Below, one piece after another: positions 46,753 through 55,197 of a stretch of DNA of 64,000 bases (positions are counted from its first letter, which is position 1; the number at the start of each line of letters is the position of its first letter). The DNA is from Boudabousia tangfeifanii. GTDB taxonomy: Bacteria > Actinomycetota > Actinomycetes > Actinomycetales > Actinomycetaceae. A model generated the notes under the pieces. That model worked only from the letters and a program-made list of their open reading frames with translations, did not search any database and was not told the origin of the DNA. The stretch lies in the NCBI RefSeq assembly GCF_001856685.1, contig NZ_CP017812.1, positions 310,001-374,000 on the forward strand, written 5' to 3'. The translations under genes were made by a program, and so were the position numbers.

Positions 46753-46841
46753 GGAGACGTGGCCGAGCGGCCGAAGGCGCTCCCCTGCTAAGGGAGTAGG
46801 GGCTGAAAGGTCCCTCATGGGTTCAAATCCCATCGTCTCCG
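46753..46841 (+). tRNA. tRNA-Ser (anticodon GCT)
   Basis: The acceptor arms GGAGACG and CGTCTCC pair fully, followed by discriminator G. The D-arm (TGGCCGAGC), an anticodon stem with loop containing GCT, a long variable arm typical of class II tRNA-Ser, and the T-arm with GGTTCAAATCC are all present. The length is 89 bases. CCA is not encoded. A promoter and terminator flank it. Confidence 0.95.
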
Positions 46842-46846
46842 CCCAC

Positions 46847-46880
46847 AACCCCGCTGTTCCGTTGGAATGGCGGGGTTTTT
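46847..46880 (+). terminator. terminator of tRNA-Ser(GCT)
   Basis: CCCCGC and GCGGGG, separated by about 15 bases that can extend the stem (GTTCC/GGAAT), are followed by TTTTT. Confidence 0.85.
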
Positions 46881-46887
46881 GACGTAC

Positions 46888-46912
46888 AGGGTTCAAATCC
46901 CTTACTCTCCGC
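46888..46912 (+). repeat. 25-bp remnant of a tRNA-Ser 3' end
   Basis: The 25 bases match exactly the T-arm, acceptor strand and first trailing base of tRNA-Ser(TGA), whose intact gene lies about 690 bases away on the other strand. No 5' half of a tRNA is present before it. Confidence 0.8.
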
Positions 46913-46925
46913 AGCCTTTGTTAGT

Positions 46926-47405
46926 TTAACGATTCGAGTAAACCGCTTCTTCGACCGATAGATTTCCCTTCCAGAAGATCCGGACGGTTTGAGCTTGAGG
47001 ATTCTTGACGCGGAAAGCAGCTTTTAGGGTGATGGTGCTTCCTGGCTCCCAGTTTTGGGGTGCTTGGTTTGGGATTTGCTGGTCGAGGTCGATGAGCTGG
47101 TCGTCCGTGTAGGAAAGTTTGTGCTCCGATGCGATTTCCCAAGCAATCAGGTACGGGTGGAACGAGATTCGATCATTGGAGAGATTGGTTAGCTTTAGAG
47201 TGTAAAGCAGTGCTTGACCATCATTCTTATAGTTATTTTGAGCATTAGCACTTGGGGAGTAGTTGGTGAAGTCCAATTGGGCTCTGACGTCGCGGCCAAA
47301 ATTAGTGCTTGAACCGAATTTTGTTGCCGGTTTGCGCCGTTTTGCAAATAGTAATGGAGCGGTTAGCAGGGCAATCAGGGAACCAGCGATGATCTTGTTT
47401 CTCAT
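46926..47405 (-). CDS. hypothetical exported or membrane-anchored protein
   Basis: The 159-residue protein starts with a basic n-region and hydrophobic core (MRNKIIAGSLIALLTAPLLF) followed by AKRRKP, a signal peptide or a signal anchor. The rest is polar and beta-rich (ALLYTLKLTNLSNDRISFHP, then GSTITLKAAFRVKN), resembling the Ig-like fold of DUF4352/DUF5067-type secreted proteins, but I cannot assign it firmly. It lies alone between tRNA-Ser remnants and genes. The ATG has a weak GGAC upstream. Confidence 0.65.
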   Translation of the reverse strand: MRNKIIAGSLIALLTAPLLFAKRRKPATKFGSSTNFGRDVRAQLDFTNYSPSANAQNNYKNDGQALLYTLKLTNLSNDRISFHPYLIAWEIASEHKLSYTDDQLIDLDQQIPNQAPQNWEPGSTITLKAAFRVKNPQAQTVRIFWKGNLSVEEAVYSNR

Positions 47406-47559
47406 GTCCTAATTGTATTCCAATAGTTAGAGGTGAGTTTTGGAATCATAGGAGCTTGACCAAAATATGCTGAAAACTAGGTCTAATTGCCAAATAAAGT
47501 CCAGAGTAAATTTGGTTTTAAGCCATGTAGAAGTGGAAGATAATGGTCAAATGAAAGTG

Positions 47560-47594
47560 AAAACCCCGTATCTTCAATGAAAATACGGGGTTTT
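47560..47594. terminator. terminator of tRNA-Ser(TGA)
   Basis: AAAACCCCGTAT (47560-47571) is the exact complement of 47583-47594, directly after the tRNA 3' end on the minus strand. Confidence 0.85.
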
Positions 47595-47599
47595 ATCAG

Positions 47600-47687
47600 C
47601 GGAGAGTAAGGGATTTGAACCCTTGGTACGGGGTTGCCGTACAACGGTTTTCAAGACCGTCTCCTTCGGCCGCTCGGACAACTCTCC
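47600..47687 (-). tRNA. tRNA-Ser (anticodon TGA)
   Basis: On the minus strand the acceptor stem GGAGAGT/ACTCTCC pairs fully, the D-arm is TGTCCGAGC, the anticodon stem-loop CGGTCTTGAAAACCG shows TGA, and a long variable arm and T-arm (GGGTTCAAATCCC) follow. The length is 88 bases with discriminator G and no encoded CCA. Confidence 0.95.
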
Positions 47688-47842
47688 AAGATGCGCGATA
47701 AACGTGCCCCTAAAGGATAAACTATTTAGCCGCAGCTTTCAATGAGAAATCTTGAAATCACTTTTTCCATTAAGTGTGACCCGTTAGTTCTGTTTATTTA
47801 TGCGTAAAATTGTTTATGTGTCGAAGGTTACTGACTTTCAAA

Positions 47843-47871
47843 TTGTGTTGGCGAGATGAAATAGGTATAGT
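47843..47871 (+). promoter_or_regulatory. promoter of tRNA-Arg(ACG)
   Basis: TTGTGT (47843-47848) and TATAGT (47866-47871) with 17-bp spacing; the predicted start is about 15 bases before the tRNA. Confidence 0.7.
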
Positions 47872-47892
47872 TTCATTCGTTGAAAACAACAA

Positions 47893-47965
47893 GCGCTCGT
47901 AGCTCAATGGATAGAGCATCTGACTACGGATCAGAAGGTTGGGGGTTCGAGTCCCTTCGAGCGCG
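47893..47965 (+). tRNA. tRNA-Arg (anticodon ACG)
   Basis: GCGCTCG/CGAGCGC acceptor stem, D-arm TAGCTCAATGGATAGAGCA, anticodon stem-loop TCTGACTACGGATCAGA with ACG, and T-arm GGGGGTTCGAGTCCC. The length is 73 bases with discriminator G. Adenosine-34 becoming inosine would let it read CGT, CGC and CGA; CGT is the Arg codon most used in the SLH array. Confidence 0.96.
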
Positions 47966-47970
47966 CAACT

Positions 47971-48010
47971 CCCTCAGTTGGTTGACGAAAGTCCTGGCTG
48001 AGGGTTTTTT
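47971..48010 (+). terminator. terminator of tRNA-Arg(ACG)
   Basis: CCCTCAG (47971-47977) pairs with CTGAGGG (47998-48004), followed by TTTTTT. Confidence 0.92.
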
Positions 48011-48300
48011 ATTTTATCGTCGCTCTGCGTTGGTGTGTGAGATTTTAACTTTCGATATCAGCATTAAAGCTTGATATCGTTTAATAGTACAATCGTACAG
48101 ATTGGTTTGTTTCACAATTGTTGAAACGTGAAAGAGTGTGTCAATTATGCATAGCGTGATGCATACCTGTTATGGATGTCCCACTGTTGGCCAGCGCAAT
48201 TATTTCTTGCGCATGGGAGAATGGAAATAGTTGTCTGTGGAACTTTTCTAGTTTTGTAGGACTGTTTTGAAAGTTAAGAGCTTAGGCTCGAGGAGGATGC
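48011..48300 (+). promoter_or_regulatory. leader of the pilus operon with two inverted repeats
   Basis: This AT-rich spacer holds no gene. GTTTCA and TGAAAC flank CAATTGT around 48108-48126, and TATGCAT (48146-48152) is mirrored by ATGCATA (48159-48165). A TTGAAA hexamer at 48121 lies upstream of a TATGCA-like -10. These are candidate operator and promoter elements for the pilus genes. The ribosome binding site GAGGAGG is just before 48301. Confidence 0.45.
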
Positions 48301-51300
48301 ATGTCCGTTAAAGGAACAATGCTGAAACGTGTTGGTGTCGGTTTAGTTGCCATGTTGGTGTCAGCTGGGGTAGCAGTCCCTGTGTTGACAAACGCTACGG
48401 CTGAAAATCAGATAGCCGACAATACAAACGTGGTTTCGGCATCGGAAACTCCCGAGTCTACTGTGGTTCCTAAGCTTGATTTGAGTAAGGAAGCGCCGAA
48501 GGGTGTCGGGCCGATCGGCATTGCAGCCGAACCTGCAGCTGTTACTAATGAGCCTCTACCTTTAGATCAGGCTGATCAAGGTCGTCCTTCAGAAAAAGAA
48601 ATCACTGTAGATCTTAAGACTCCAGAAGCAAGCCCTACTCCTGTTCCTTCCCCTAAGGGTCCTCTAGAGAAGAATGACATTGCTACGGTTGAGGCTCCCC
48701 AAGCGGTAACTCCAGAAACAACTGTAGCTCCACTTGTTGCTACTCCTGAGCAGCCTAAACGTCGTGTGCGTCGTGCTCTCGACGATGCACCAGCTCCCGT
48801 TCCAGATGGAGCTCCTGGTGAACCTGTATTGGTTCGTAACGGTCCCTCACTTTTGACTTTCAAGCTAGTCCAAGAATCGGCAGGTATTGGACAAGATGGT
48901 CGTGGACGCTGTGTTATTAACAGCGCTAATGGTTATCCTATCGGTGATAACACTACTACCGACCACAACGTTTGTGCTGGTGGCCCAGCTCGTTACCGCA
49001 TTGAAGTTAACCCGAAAACCAAAGCGAATCCGATCAAGATTGAACTTGATCCTTTCTGGGAGATCATGGATCCTGATGACTCAGGTGTGACTCGTCGTCT
49101 TCCAACTATTACGGCAAACCAAGCAAATATTTCTGGTGTGTCGATGACAGTTGGTGACAATGGAAAGTTGATTATTACCGCTTCGGCTAATAACAACCAG
49201 TCGGCTAAGTTCTATCTAGATATTGCTACTGTGGAACCGCGTCGTTCATCTCTTGCCGCTGGTAACCCACGTGGTGTGTTCCGTTTGAAGCTTCGCGCTG
49301 AGAACGTCAGTGAGGTAGCTTCCGCTACCCCAGAACCAGGCGCTCCTACTCCAGAACCCGTGGTACACGAACCTGTGCCTGCAGCTACTGCAGACCACGA
49401 TCTTCACGTTTTGACAACTACGCGTCTTGATCAGACTCCTTACAACATCACTAGTGACCCGAACCCGATTACAATTAACAAGCGGCAGTACATTGGTGTT
49501 CAGGCCTACTCGAACTTAACTCACACTTGGAATACTTCGCAGGCCAAGGTTCCTCAGGGTGGATATAACGATCAAGGCATGGTGTATCAGGTTTCTGAAG
49601 ACGAGATCACACGTTACACCTTGGAGATTCCCACCGACCAAGATGGTCTTCGTTTGTTCCCTGCTGATCAAGTACTAGTTAGCTACGATGGCGGAGAACT
49701 TGAACCGGCTAAGGTGGATGCTGACGGTAATCCGTATGTTGAAGGCCGATATGGCAAAGGCAACGGTGGTTACCAGCGTGTACCTTTCAAGATTTACGTG
49801 CCTACTCGTAATCTTGACAAAACTGCTCCAGTGCCGCTGAGCACTCGTTTGGATGTGGTGGATTCGGAAGGTAACTTTACGGTAGTTAAGAATATCTTCG
49901 GTGAACCCAGCAATATTCCTGCACTTGACGGTGTAAATGGGCTAGGAAATAACGAGGTCGATCCTGGTACTGGTCAGGCCTGTAGCTTTAATACCTCAGT
50001 CGCTTCTGTTGACGCAGCGAGCCGTCCATTGAGGGCAAGTAGTGGGGCGCCGAACAATAACTGTGCAGTTCAAACTGTTGATTTGCGTCGTTGTAAACCA
50101 GGTGATGATACTGACCCGAAGAATACTGGTTGTGCCCCTTCGGATAAAGATGATGAATCTGTTCGTGGTGTTGATCCGCGAAGTAGAAAGAACTTCTGGG
50201 AGTTTGTGCCAGGTGCTTACGATCCACCTAAGTACCAGAACCGTGCGCCAATTTCTGATTCCTTCGTCCATGTTTGGGCTTCGTCGCTAGAAGGCGAAAA
50301 TAACCCAAGTGTTTGTGTTTCTTGGAAACCTAAGAGTCAGAAGTTCGTATACTCAGGCTCAGACTGGGATAACTTTGTCCAAGTTGGTCATAATACCAGT
50401 GCTCCTGGTATCCCCTCGGTCTTCCCATTCGCCAAAATCTATGTAACGGATAAAGACGTCACGAATAACGGTAATCCCGATTGTTCGGATTTGAGTCAGT
50501 GGAAGTTAATTTACGCTAAGCGCGACCCTTCAGATCCTGAAGATAAGACTGAAAACGTTAATATTGCGCCAGCCAGTGCTTTTGGTGGCATGCAGAATGT
50601 TTCTGGTTTCATGATTAAACTTCCGGGTGTACCTGCTCAGCTTCGTACCACTGAATTCACATACCGTGCTACCACTGGTGACCCGATTTGGGTTTCTAAG
50701 AATTCACCAAAGGTAGTTCACGAAGATGGTCAAGTTCGTATCTACTACCCGGGAAACCCAGTGCCTCAGGTGGTTGATCCTAGCACCGTCGGTTATGAGT
50801 ACATTGAAGGTAAGACCTTCTACATCACTACTAACTACTTGCGGGTAGCTAACGAAGTGACTCGTGCGGAATGGAATCCAGATACTCAAAAAGATGAAAT
50901 CATGCGCAGAGACGTCTGGTCCCCGGCACGTAAGGATTTCATCCTCCAGCCCACCGCTAAGGTAACAGTTGACGCTGGTGCGACAGCTAACCAAGTGATG
51001 GCTGATAACGTCAGTGAAAGTGAAGTCACGATGTACAACGTTCCGCGCATCATCATTGAAAATGGTGTGCCGTTGGTCGTGAACTCTGAGGACAATGAGG
51101 GCAATCCTAACCAGGTAATTCTTCGTTATTACCCATCTCGATGCTTGACGGTTGATACTGAGAAACTTCAGCCAGGTATGGAACTCCACGGTGAAGCAGA
51201 CTATTCAGATCCAAAGAACTGTGGTCCTGATCCAAGTTATTACCTTGAGCGACTTTATACATTGTCAGATCAGCCGAATACCACCGGTGATCCCTCTAAG

Positions 51301-53289
51301 GATCCTTTCTTCACTCCTCGCTGGGGTGAAGCAAATGCGTCAAGAACTGCGGCAACTTTCCAGAACTGGAATAACCGTATCAAGATTCCAGTGAAGACCC
51401 CGCCGTGGGCATCACCGCGCATGAAGTTTGATATTTACAATACGATTGCGGTAACTGGCATGAAGCAGTTCGTGAACCCTGCGACTGGCGAACTTACCAG
51501 TCCAGAACAAACTGCCCTGCTTCCTCAAGAAGACTCATACAATGTTGGCAACCCTAGCGTTAACATTCAGTCGATTACTGTTCCGAACGTTGCGGTTTTG
51601 TCCACAAAGAAATCGATCTCGAACCAGTTGAACCCGATTGATGATGGTTTCTCGCAACAGTTGACCCTGATGAACGCGACTGCTGCTCCGTTCGGTAAGA
51701 CTCAGTTTATCGATGTGTTCCCTTATAACGGTGACAAGGGCGAGGGCGTCAAATGGCGTTCTACCGATTACCATGGTGAATACTGGTTGCGTGAGCTGCC
51801 GCAAACCATCGTGGCCAAGAGCCCGCCGAAGGATCAAGAACTTGATCCCACAAAGGTGAAGGATATTCCGGCGGAAGATATGCCTGTCTTCTACTACACC
51901 ACGCAGGACCCGAATACTGTTTCAATGTGTCCGACTAACGCGGATGCAGAAGACATGAAGTTCTGTACAGCACGTGCCAAGCGAATTCCGCTTGATACCA
52001 AGCCAAGCCCGGCGGATATCTGGCAGCCTCTAACCCAAGAGGTGATTGATCAGCAAGGCAAGCCTGGCGCTAAGCACATCACCGCTATTCGCGTGGATAT
52101 TCCACACGTTTACGAGGAAGCTGCGTACACGATTAACCTGAAGTTCAAGACTTGGGCTAACTTGCGTACTGATCAGTATGACAATGACTTCGGTGTCTCT
52201 TCGGTGCACATGACTGATCGTGCACCAGCACAGGCTCCAATCCCGAACCCATCAATCATTAAGGCAAAGGTATACGCTGCCAAGATTGAAGGTAAGGTCT
52301 ATTGGGACCTCGCACAGAGCGCCACAATCGAACCTGACGATCCGCCAGCAGAAGGTTACAAGGTAGCTTTGCTATACGAGGACGGCTCACCGGTTCTTGG
52401 CGAAGCATGTACCCCGACTTTGAACGCTGATGGTAGTGTCGATCCAGATTCAGATTGTGTCCCAATGACAGAACCTGGACCTGATGGTACTCCTGTGCTC
52501 ATTCGCGATTACCAAGGAAATCCTGTCGGCCGACTTAAGCGCATTACCTACACTGACAAGGATGGGTACTACGCTTTCGACAACGTCGCTAAGGGAACTT
52601 ACAAGACCGAAATCACCTTGAAGAACCCACGCAATAAGGTACTTCAGGCAGGTCTTGGCAAGGACAAACTTGTCATTAATGACATCGTTATCCAGAACAA
52701 GCCGCCAGCAGTAGTTAATGGTCTAGTAGTTCAAGAAGTCAATACTGCAAATGATTACGGTCTAGTCGTGGTAGTCGACCTTAAGGTACATAAGGTTAAC
52801 TACGATAACAAAGCACTACCCGGCGCTCGTTTCAGTGTCTTCAACGACAATGATGGGAACGTTGGTGATCTATTCAAATCGCGCCATGAGGAAGGGGTAC
52901 CGACTCCTGAAGATGGCCAGCCCGTGGGCGAAGATGGTAAGACCGAAATTGATTCTGCTGACTTCCAGTGGCGTAATCTGGGTGTAAACAAGTGGTATTG
53001 GTTAGCTGAAACCAAATCACCAGCTGGCCACGAACTACTTGCTCAGCCAGTTCGATTCAAGATGAACTACCATGGCGAAATCGAATTCGGCGATGGTAAA
53101 TCCGACTTTATTATCGGGTCGAAGGGTGTAGAAAACGACATTCCATTCGGCGACATCACGGTTAAAGACGTGGACCAGGCGACGCTACCAGCGTCGGGCG
53201 GCCGCGGCGTGATCTACTCACTAGCTTTCGGCACCATCCTTCTGGGTGCTGCCGTAGTGTTGCGACGCAAGTATGCAACACAAAACTGA
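48301..53289 (+). CDS. large sortase-anchored pilus tip adhesin, SpaA/CNA-B type
   Basis: The 1662-residue surface protein has a signal peptide (KGTMLKRVGVGLVAMLVSAG ... ATAE), a Pro/Glu-rich stalk (~40-170) and a very large body without recognisable domains (~180-1330). Residues ~1340-1450 form a CNA-B-like module (YWDLAQSATIEPDDPPAEGY, then YTDKDGYYAFDNVAKGTY), followed by a SpaA-type prealbumin-fold domain with the E-box-like WYWLAETKSPAGHELL. The C-terminus has a variant sorting signal L1629-P-A-S-G, a hydrophobic segment and RRKYATQN. Being first in an operon with a major pilin and class C sortase, it is probably the pilus tip adhesin. The ATG has GAGGAGG upstream. Confidence 0.88.
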   Translation: MSVKGTMLKRVGVGLVAMLVSAGVAVPVLTNATAENQIADNTNVVSASETPESTVVPKLDLSKEAPKGVGPIGIAAEPAAVTNEPLPLDQADQGRPSEKEITVDLKTPEASPTPVPSPKGPLEKNDIATVEAPQAVTPETTVAPLVATPEQPKRRVRRALDDAPAPVPDGAPGEPVLVRNGPSLLTFKLVQESAGIGQDGRGRCVINSANGYPIGDNTTTDHNVCAGGPARYRIEVNPKTKANPIKIELDPFWEIMDPDDSGVTRRLPTITANQANISGVSMTVGDNGKLIITASANNNQSAKFYLDIATVEPRRSSLAAGNPRGVFRLKLRAENVSEVASATPEPGAPTPEPVVHEPVPAATADHDLHVLTTTRLDQTPYNITSDPNPITINKRQYIGVQAYSNLTHTWNTSQAKVPQGGYNDQGMVYQVSEDEITRYTLEIPTDQDGLRLFPADQVLVSYDGGELEPAKVDADGNPYVEGRYGKGNGGYQRVPFKIYVPTRNLDKTAPVPLSTRLDVVDSEGNFTVVKNIFGEPSNIPALDGVNGLGNNEVDPGTGQACSFNTSVASVDAASRPLRASSGAPNNNCAVQTVDLRRCKPGDDTDPKNTGCAPSDKDDESVRGVDPRSRKNFWEFVPGAYDPPKYQNRAPISDSFVHVWASSLEGENNPSVCVSWKPKSQKFVYSGSDWDNFVQVGHNTSAPGIPSVFPFAKIYVTDKDVTNNGNPDCSDLSQWKLIYAKRDPSDPEDKTENVNIAPASAFGGMQNVSGFMIKLPGVPAQLRTTEFTYRATTGDPIWVSKNSPKVVHEDGQVRIYYPGNPVPQVVDPSTVGYEYIEGKTFYITTNYLRVANEVTRAEWNPDTQKDEIMRRDVWSPARKDFILQPTAKVTVDAGATANQVMADNVSESEVTMYNVPRIIIENGVPLVVNSEDNEGNPNQVILRYYPSRCLTVDTEKLQPGMELHGEADYSDPKNCGPDPSYYLERLYTLSDQPNTTGDPSKDPFFTPRWGEANASRTAATFQNWNNRIKIPVKTPPWASPRMKFDIYNTIAVTGMKQFVNPATGELTSPEQTALLPQEDSYNVGNPSVNIQSITVPNVAVLSTKKSISNQLNPIDDGFSQQLTLMNATAAPFGKTQFIDVFPYNGDKGEGVKWRSTDYHGEYWLRELPQTIVAKSPPKDQELDPTKVKDIPAEDMPVFYYTTQDPNTVSMCPTNADAEDMKFCTARAKRIPLDTKPSPADIWQPLTQEVIDQQGKPGAKHITAIRVDIPHVYEEAAYTINLKFKTWANLRTDQYDNDFGVSSVHMTDRAPAQAPIPNPSIIKAKVYAAKIEGKVYWDLAQSATIEPDDPPAEGYKVALLYEDGSPVLGEACTPTLNADGSVDPDSDCVPMTEPGPDGTPVLIRDYQGNPVGRLKRITYTDKDGYYAFDNVAKGTYKTEITLKNPRNKVLQAGLGKDKLVINDIVIQNKPPAVVNGLVVQEVNTANDYGLVVVVDLKVHKVNYDNKALPGARFSVFNDNDGNVGDLFKSRHEEGVPTPEDGQPVGEDGKTEIDSADFQWRNLGVNKWYWLAETKSPAGHELLAQPVRFKMNYHGEIEFGDGKSDFIIGSKGVENDIPFGDITVKDVDQATLPASGGRGVIYSLAFGTILLGAAVVLRRKYATQN

Positions 53290-53329
53290 ACCTTCTATGT
53301 TCAACTCAAACCCTATTGGAGGAAAAATA

Positions 53330-55069
53330 ATGAAACGCACCAACAACTTCAGGAACGTCTGCGCCGCAGCCGCCATCCTGAGCATCGCCACCCTTGGCCT
53401 AGGCGCAACCGCTAACGCAGCAGTAGCCCCAGCCGCAGGTGTTGTATCCGCAGTGGAAGCTGCCCCTGATTACCCACAGATCGATCAGGACACTGCATCC
53501 TTGACCGTTCACAAGCACCTACAGCCAGAAGCAGCTGAAAATTCCGCTGGTGAACAACTGAACCCAGCACCAACTAATAAGCCAGTTTCCGGTGTGGAGT
53601 TCACCATTCAGAAGATTGATGGTATCGACCTTAAAACCAACGAAGGCTGGCAGAAGGCTCAGGCTCTTTCAAAGAAATTTGCAGAACAAGGCGAAGCCGC
53701 TCTAACCGCTGAAGCTCTAAAGGCTGATGGTTTGTCGTTAGGCGCAACTGATGCCAAGTCAACTGAAAACGGTATCGTGACCTTTGCTGATAAGAAGCTT
53801 GGCTTGTACCTCGTCAAGGAAACTAACACTGCCGATGCAACTGTTGATGATGCTAAAGCAACCATCGTTTCCTCCAAGCCATTCTTGGTGACTCTCCCAA
53901 TGACTCACCAGAAAGCATCCGACAGCGAGGCAAACAACAAGACTTGGAACTATGACGTTCACGTTTACCCAAAGAACTCAATTGTTGAGGTTAAGAAGAG
54001 CGTAAACGACGCAAACAAGAATGTTGGAGATAAGGTAACCTATACCCTTAACACCGATGTTCCTGTTGCTTCCCCTAAGGGCAAGGCTCTATCCAAGTAT
54101 GTTGTTATGGATAAGCTAAGCACACATGTTTCCGTTACCTCAGAAGATGTTACTGTGGCATTGAAAAAGGTTAATGCCCCAGGCGCTGCTGAACTTTCGG
54201 ATCCTGATGATGAATTCAAACTCGTCGGTGGTGATTATAACGTTGTAGTCGTCGGTAGCGATGTCAAAGTTGAGTTCACCCCTGCAGGTCTAGCCAAGTT
54301 GGGTAAAGCTGCCCAGCTTCCAAACACCTACAAGGTACAGACTGTTATTACCCCAACTTTGAAGTCGGTTCCTGTGGCTGACGAAGCAAGCGGTAAGGTT
54401 GCTGGTGAGATCAAGAACAAGGCATACTTGGCACCTTCTTCGGAATACAGCGATAACATGGATCTACTCCCAGATCCTGACACCAATAAGCCTGTAAAGG
54501 AACTAACACCTGCCGAAAAGGACAACGGTGTAAAGTACCCAGCACCGGCATCGGATCCAGTAGTAACCCGCCTAGCATCCATTCAAATTAACAAGTTTGA
54601 AGCAAATAGCCCAGAAGGTAAGCTTGAGGGGGCAACCTTTAAACTTGCATATTGTCCAGTAAAGGGCGAAGGTCAGGAAGCAACTCCAGAACCTACCTTC
54701 TTGACAGTTAATGATCAGAGCGAATGGACTACCGGCGATAACGGCCTTGTCGATATTGCTGGTTTGCACGTTAACAATTTTGCCAACAACGCTGACGAAA
54801 CGAACAATAACGTTCAGGGACAGACTTACTGCTTGTACGAAACCAAGTCCCCAGCAGGATACGAACTTCTAACTGAACCAATCAAGGTCCAGTTGAACCA
54901 GGCTGGCGAAATTCGAGTACTTGACGTTCCTAACGTTAAGCACAACGCTGGTTTCCAGTTGCCTCTAACCGGTGCTAACGGCCTACTCACCCTAGGCCTA
55001 GCTGGTGCAGCCCTAGCTGGCGGTGGCGCATTGATCCTAGTCGGTCGTCGTCGCAAGGCACAGGACTGA
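53330..55069 (+). CDS. major fimbrial shaft pilin, SpaH/FimP type
   Basis: The 579-residue precursor begins MKRTNNFRNVCAAAA with a signal peptide ending near TANAA. It carries the pilin motif W206-NYDVHVYP-K215, whose lysine is used by class C sortase to join subunits; the E-box YCLYE504TKSPAGYEL; and the sorting signal L544-P-L-T-G548 followed by a hydrophobic segment and GRRRKAQD. These three elements define shaft pilins such as Actinomyces FimP/FimA. ATG at 53330 is chosen because TTGGAGG precedes it; the start at 53273 would overlap the tip gene. The sortase gene follows after two hairpins. Confidence 0.95.
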   Translation: MKRTNNFRNVCAAAAILSIATLGLGATANAAVAPAAGVVSAVEAAPDYPQIDQDTASLTVHKHLQPEAAENSAGEQLNPAPTNKPVSGVEFTIQKIDGIDLKTNEGWQKAQALSKKFAEQGEAALTAEALKADGLSLGATDAKSTENGIVTFADKKLGLYLVKETNTADATVDDAKATIVSSKPFLVTLPMTHQKASDSEANNKTWNYDVHVYPKNSIVEVKKSVNDANKNVGDKVTYTLNTDVPVASPKGKALSKYVVMDKLSTHVSVTSEDVTVALKKVNAPGAAELSDPDDEFKLVGGDYNVVVVGSDVKVEFTPAGLAKLGKAAQLPNTYKVQTVITPTLKSVPVADEASGKVAGEIKNKAYLAPSSEYSDNMDLLPDPDTNKPVKELTPAEKDNGVKYPAPASDPVVTRLASIQINKFEANSPEGKLEGATFKLAYCPVKGEGQEATPEPTFLTVNDQSEWTTGDNGLVDIAGLHVNNFANNADETNNNVQGQTYCLYETKSPAGYELLTEPIKVQLNQAGEIRVLDVPNVKHNAGFQLPLTGANGLLTLGLAGAALAGGGALILVGRRRKAQD

Positions 55070-55110
55070 AATAGCCCAGCCCACATTTGAGAATTGAACA
55101 TAGAGGTTTA

Positions 55111-55161
55111 GGTTCGTAAGAACCATAGCGGGGTAGGGGACAATAGTTTCCTACCCCGCTA
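55111..55161 (+). terminator. hairpins between pilin and sortase genes
   Basis: GGTTC-GTAA-GAACC (55111-55124) is followed by a 12-bp perfect stem, TAGCGGGGTAGG (55126-55137) with its complement at 55150-55161. There is no T-run. It probably acts as a partial terminator or mRNA stabiliser giving more pilin than sortase. Confidence 0.65.
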
Positions 55162-55197
55162 AACTATGAACAACTCTTCCAAAACACCGAGGAATAC

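Noticed and set aside
46608..46799. Open frame overlapping tRNA-Ser(GCT) and its promoter
   Set aside because: It runs through an intact tRNA gene and its promoter and shows no family resemblance.
47880..48074. Open frame over tRNA-Arg(ACG) and its terminator
   Set aside because: It is fully explained by the tRNA and terminator.
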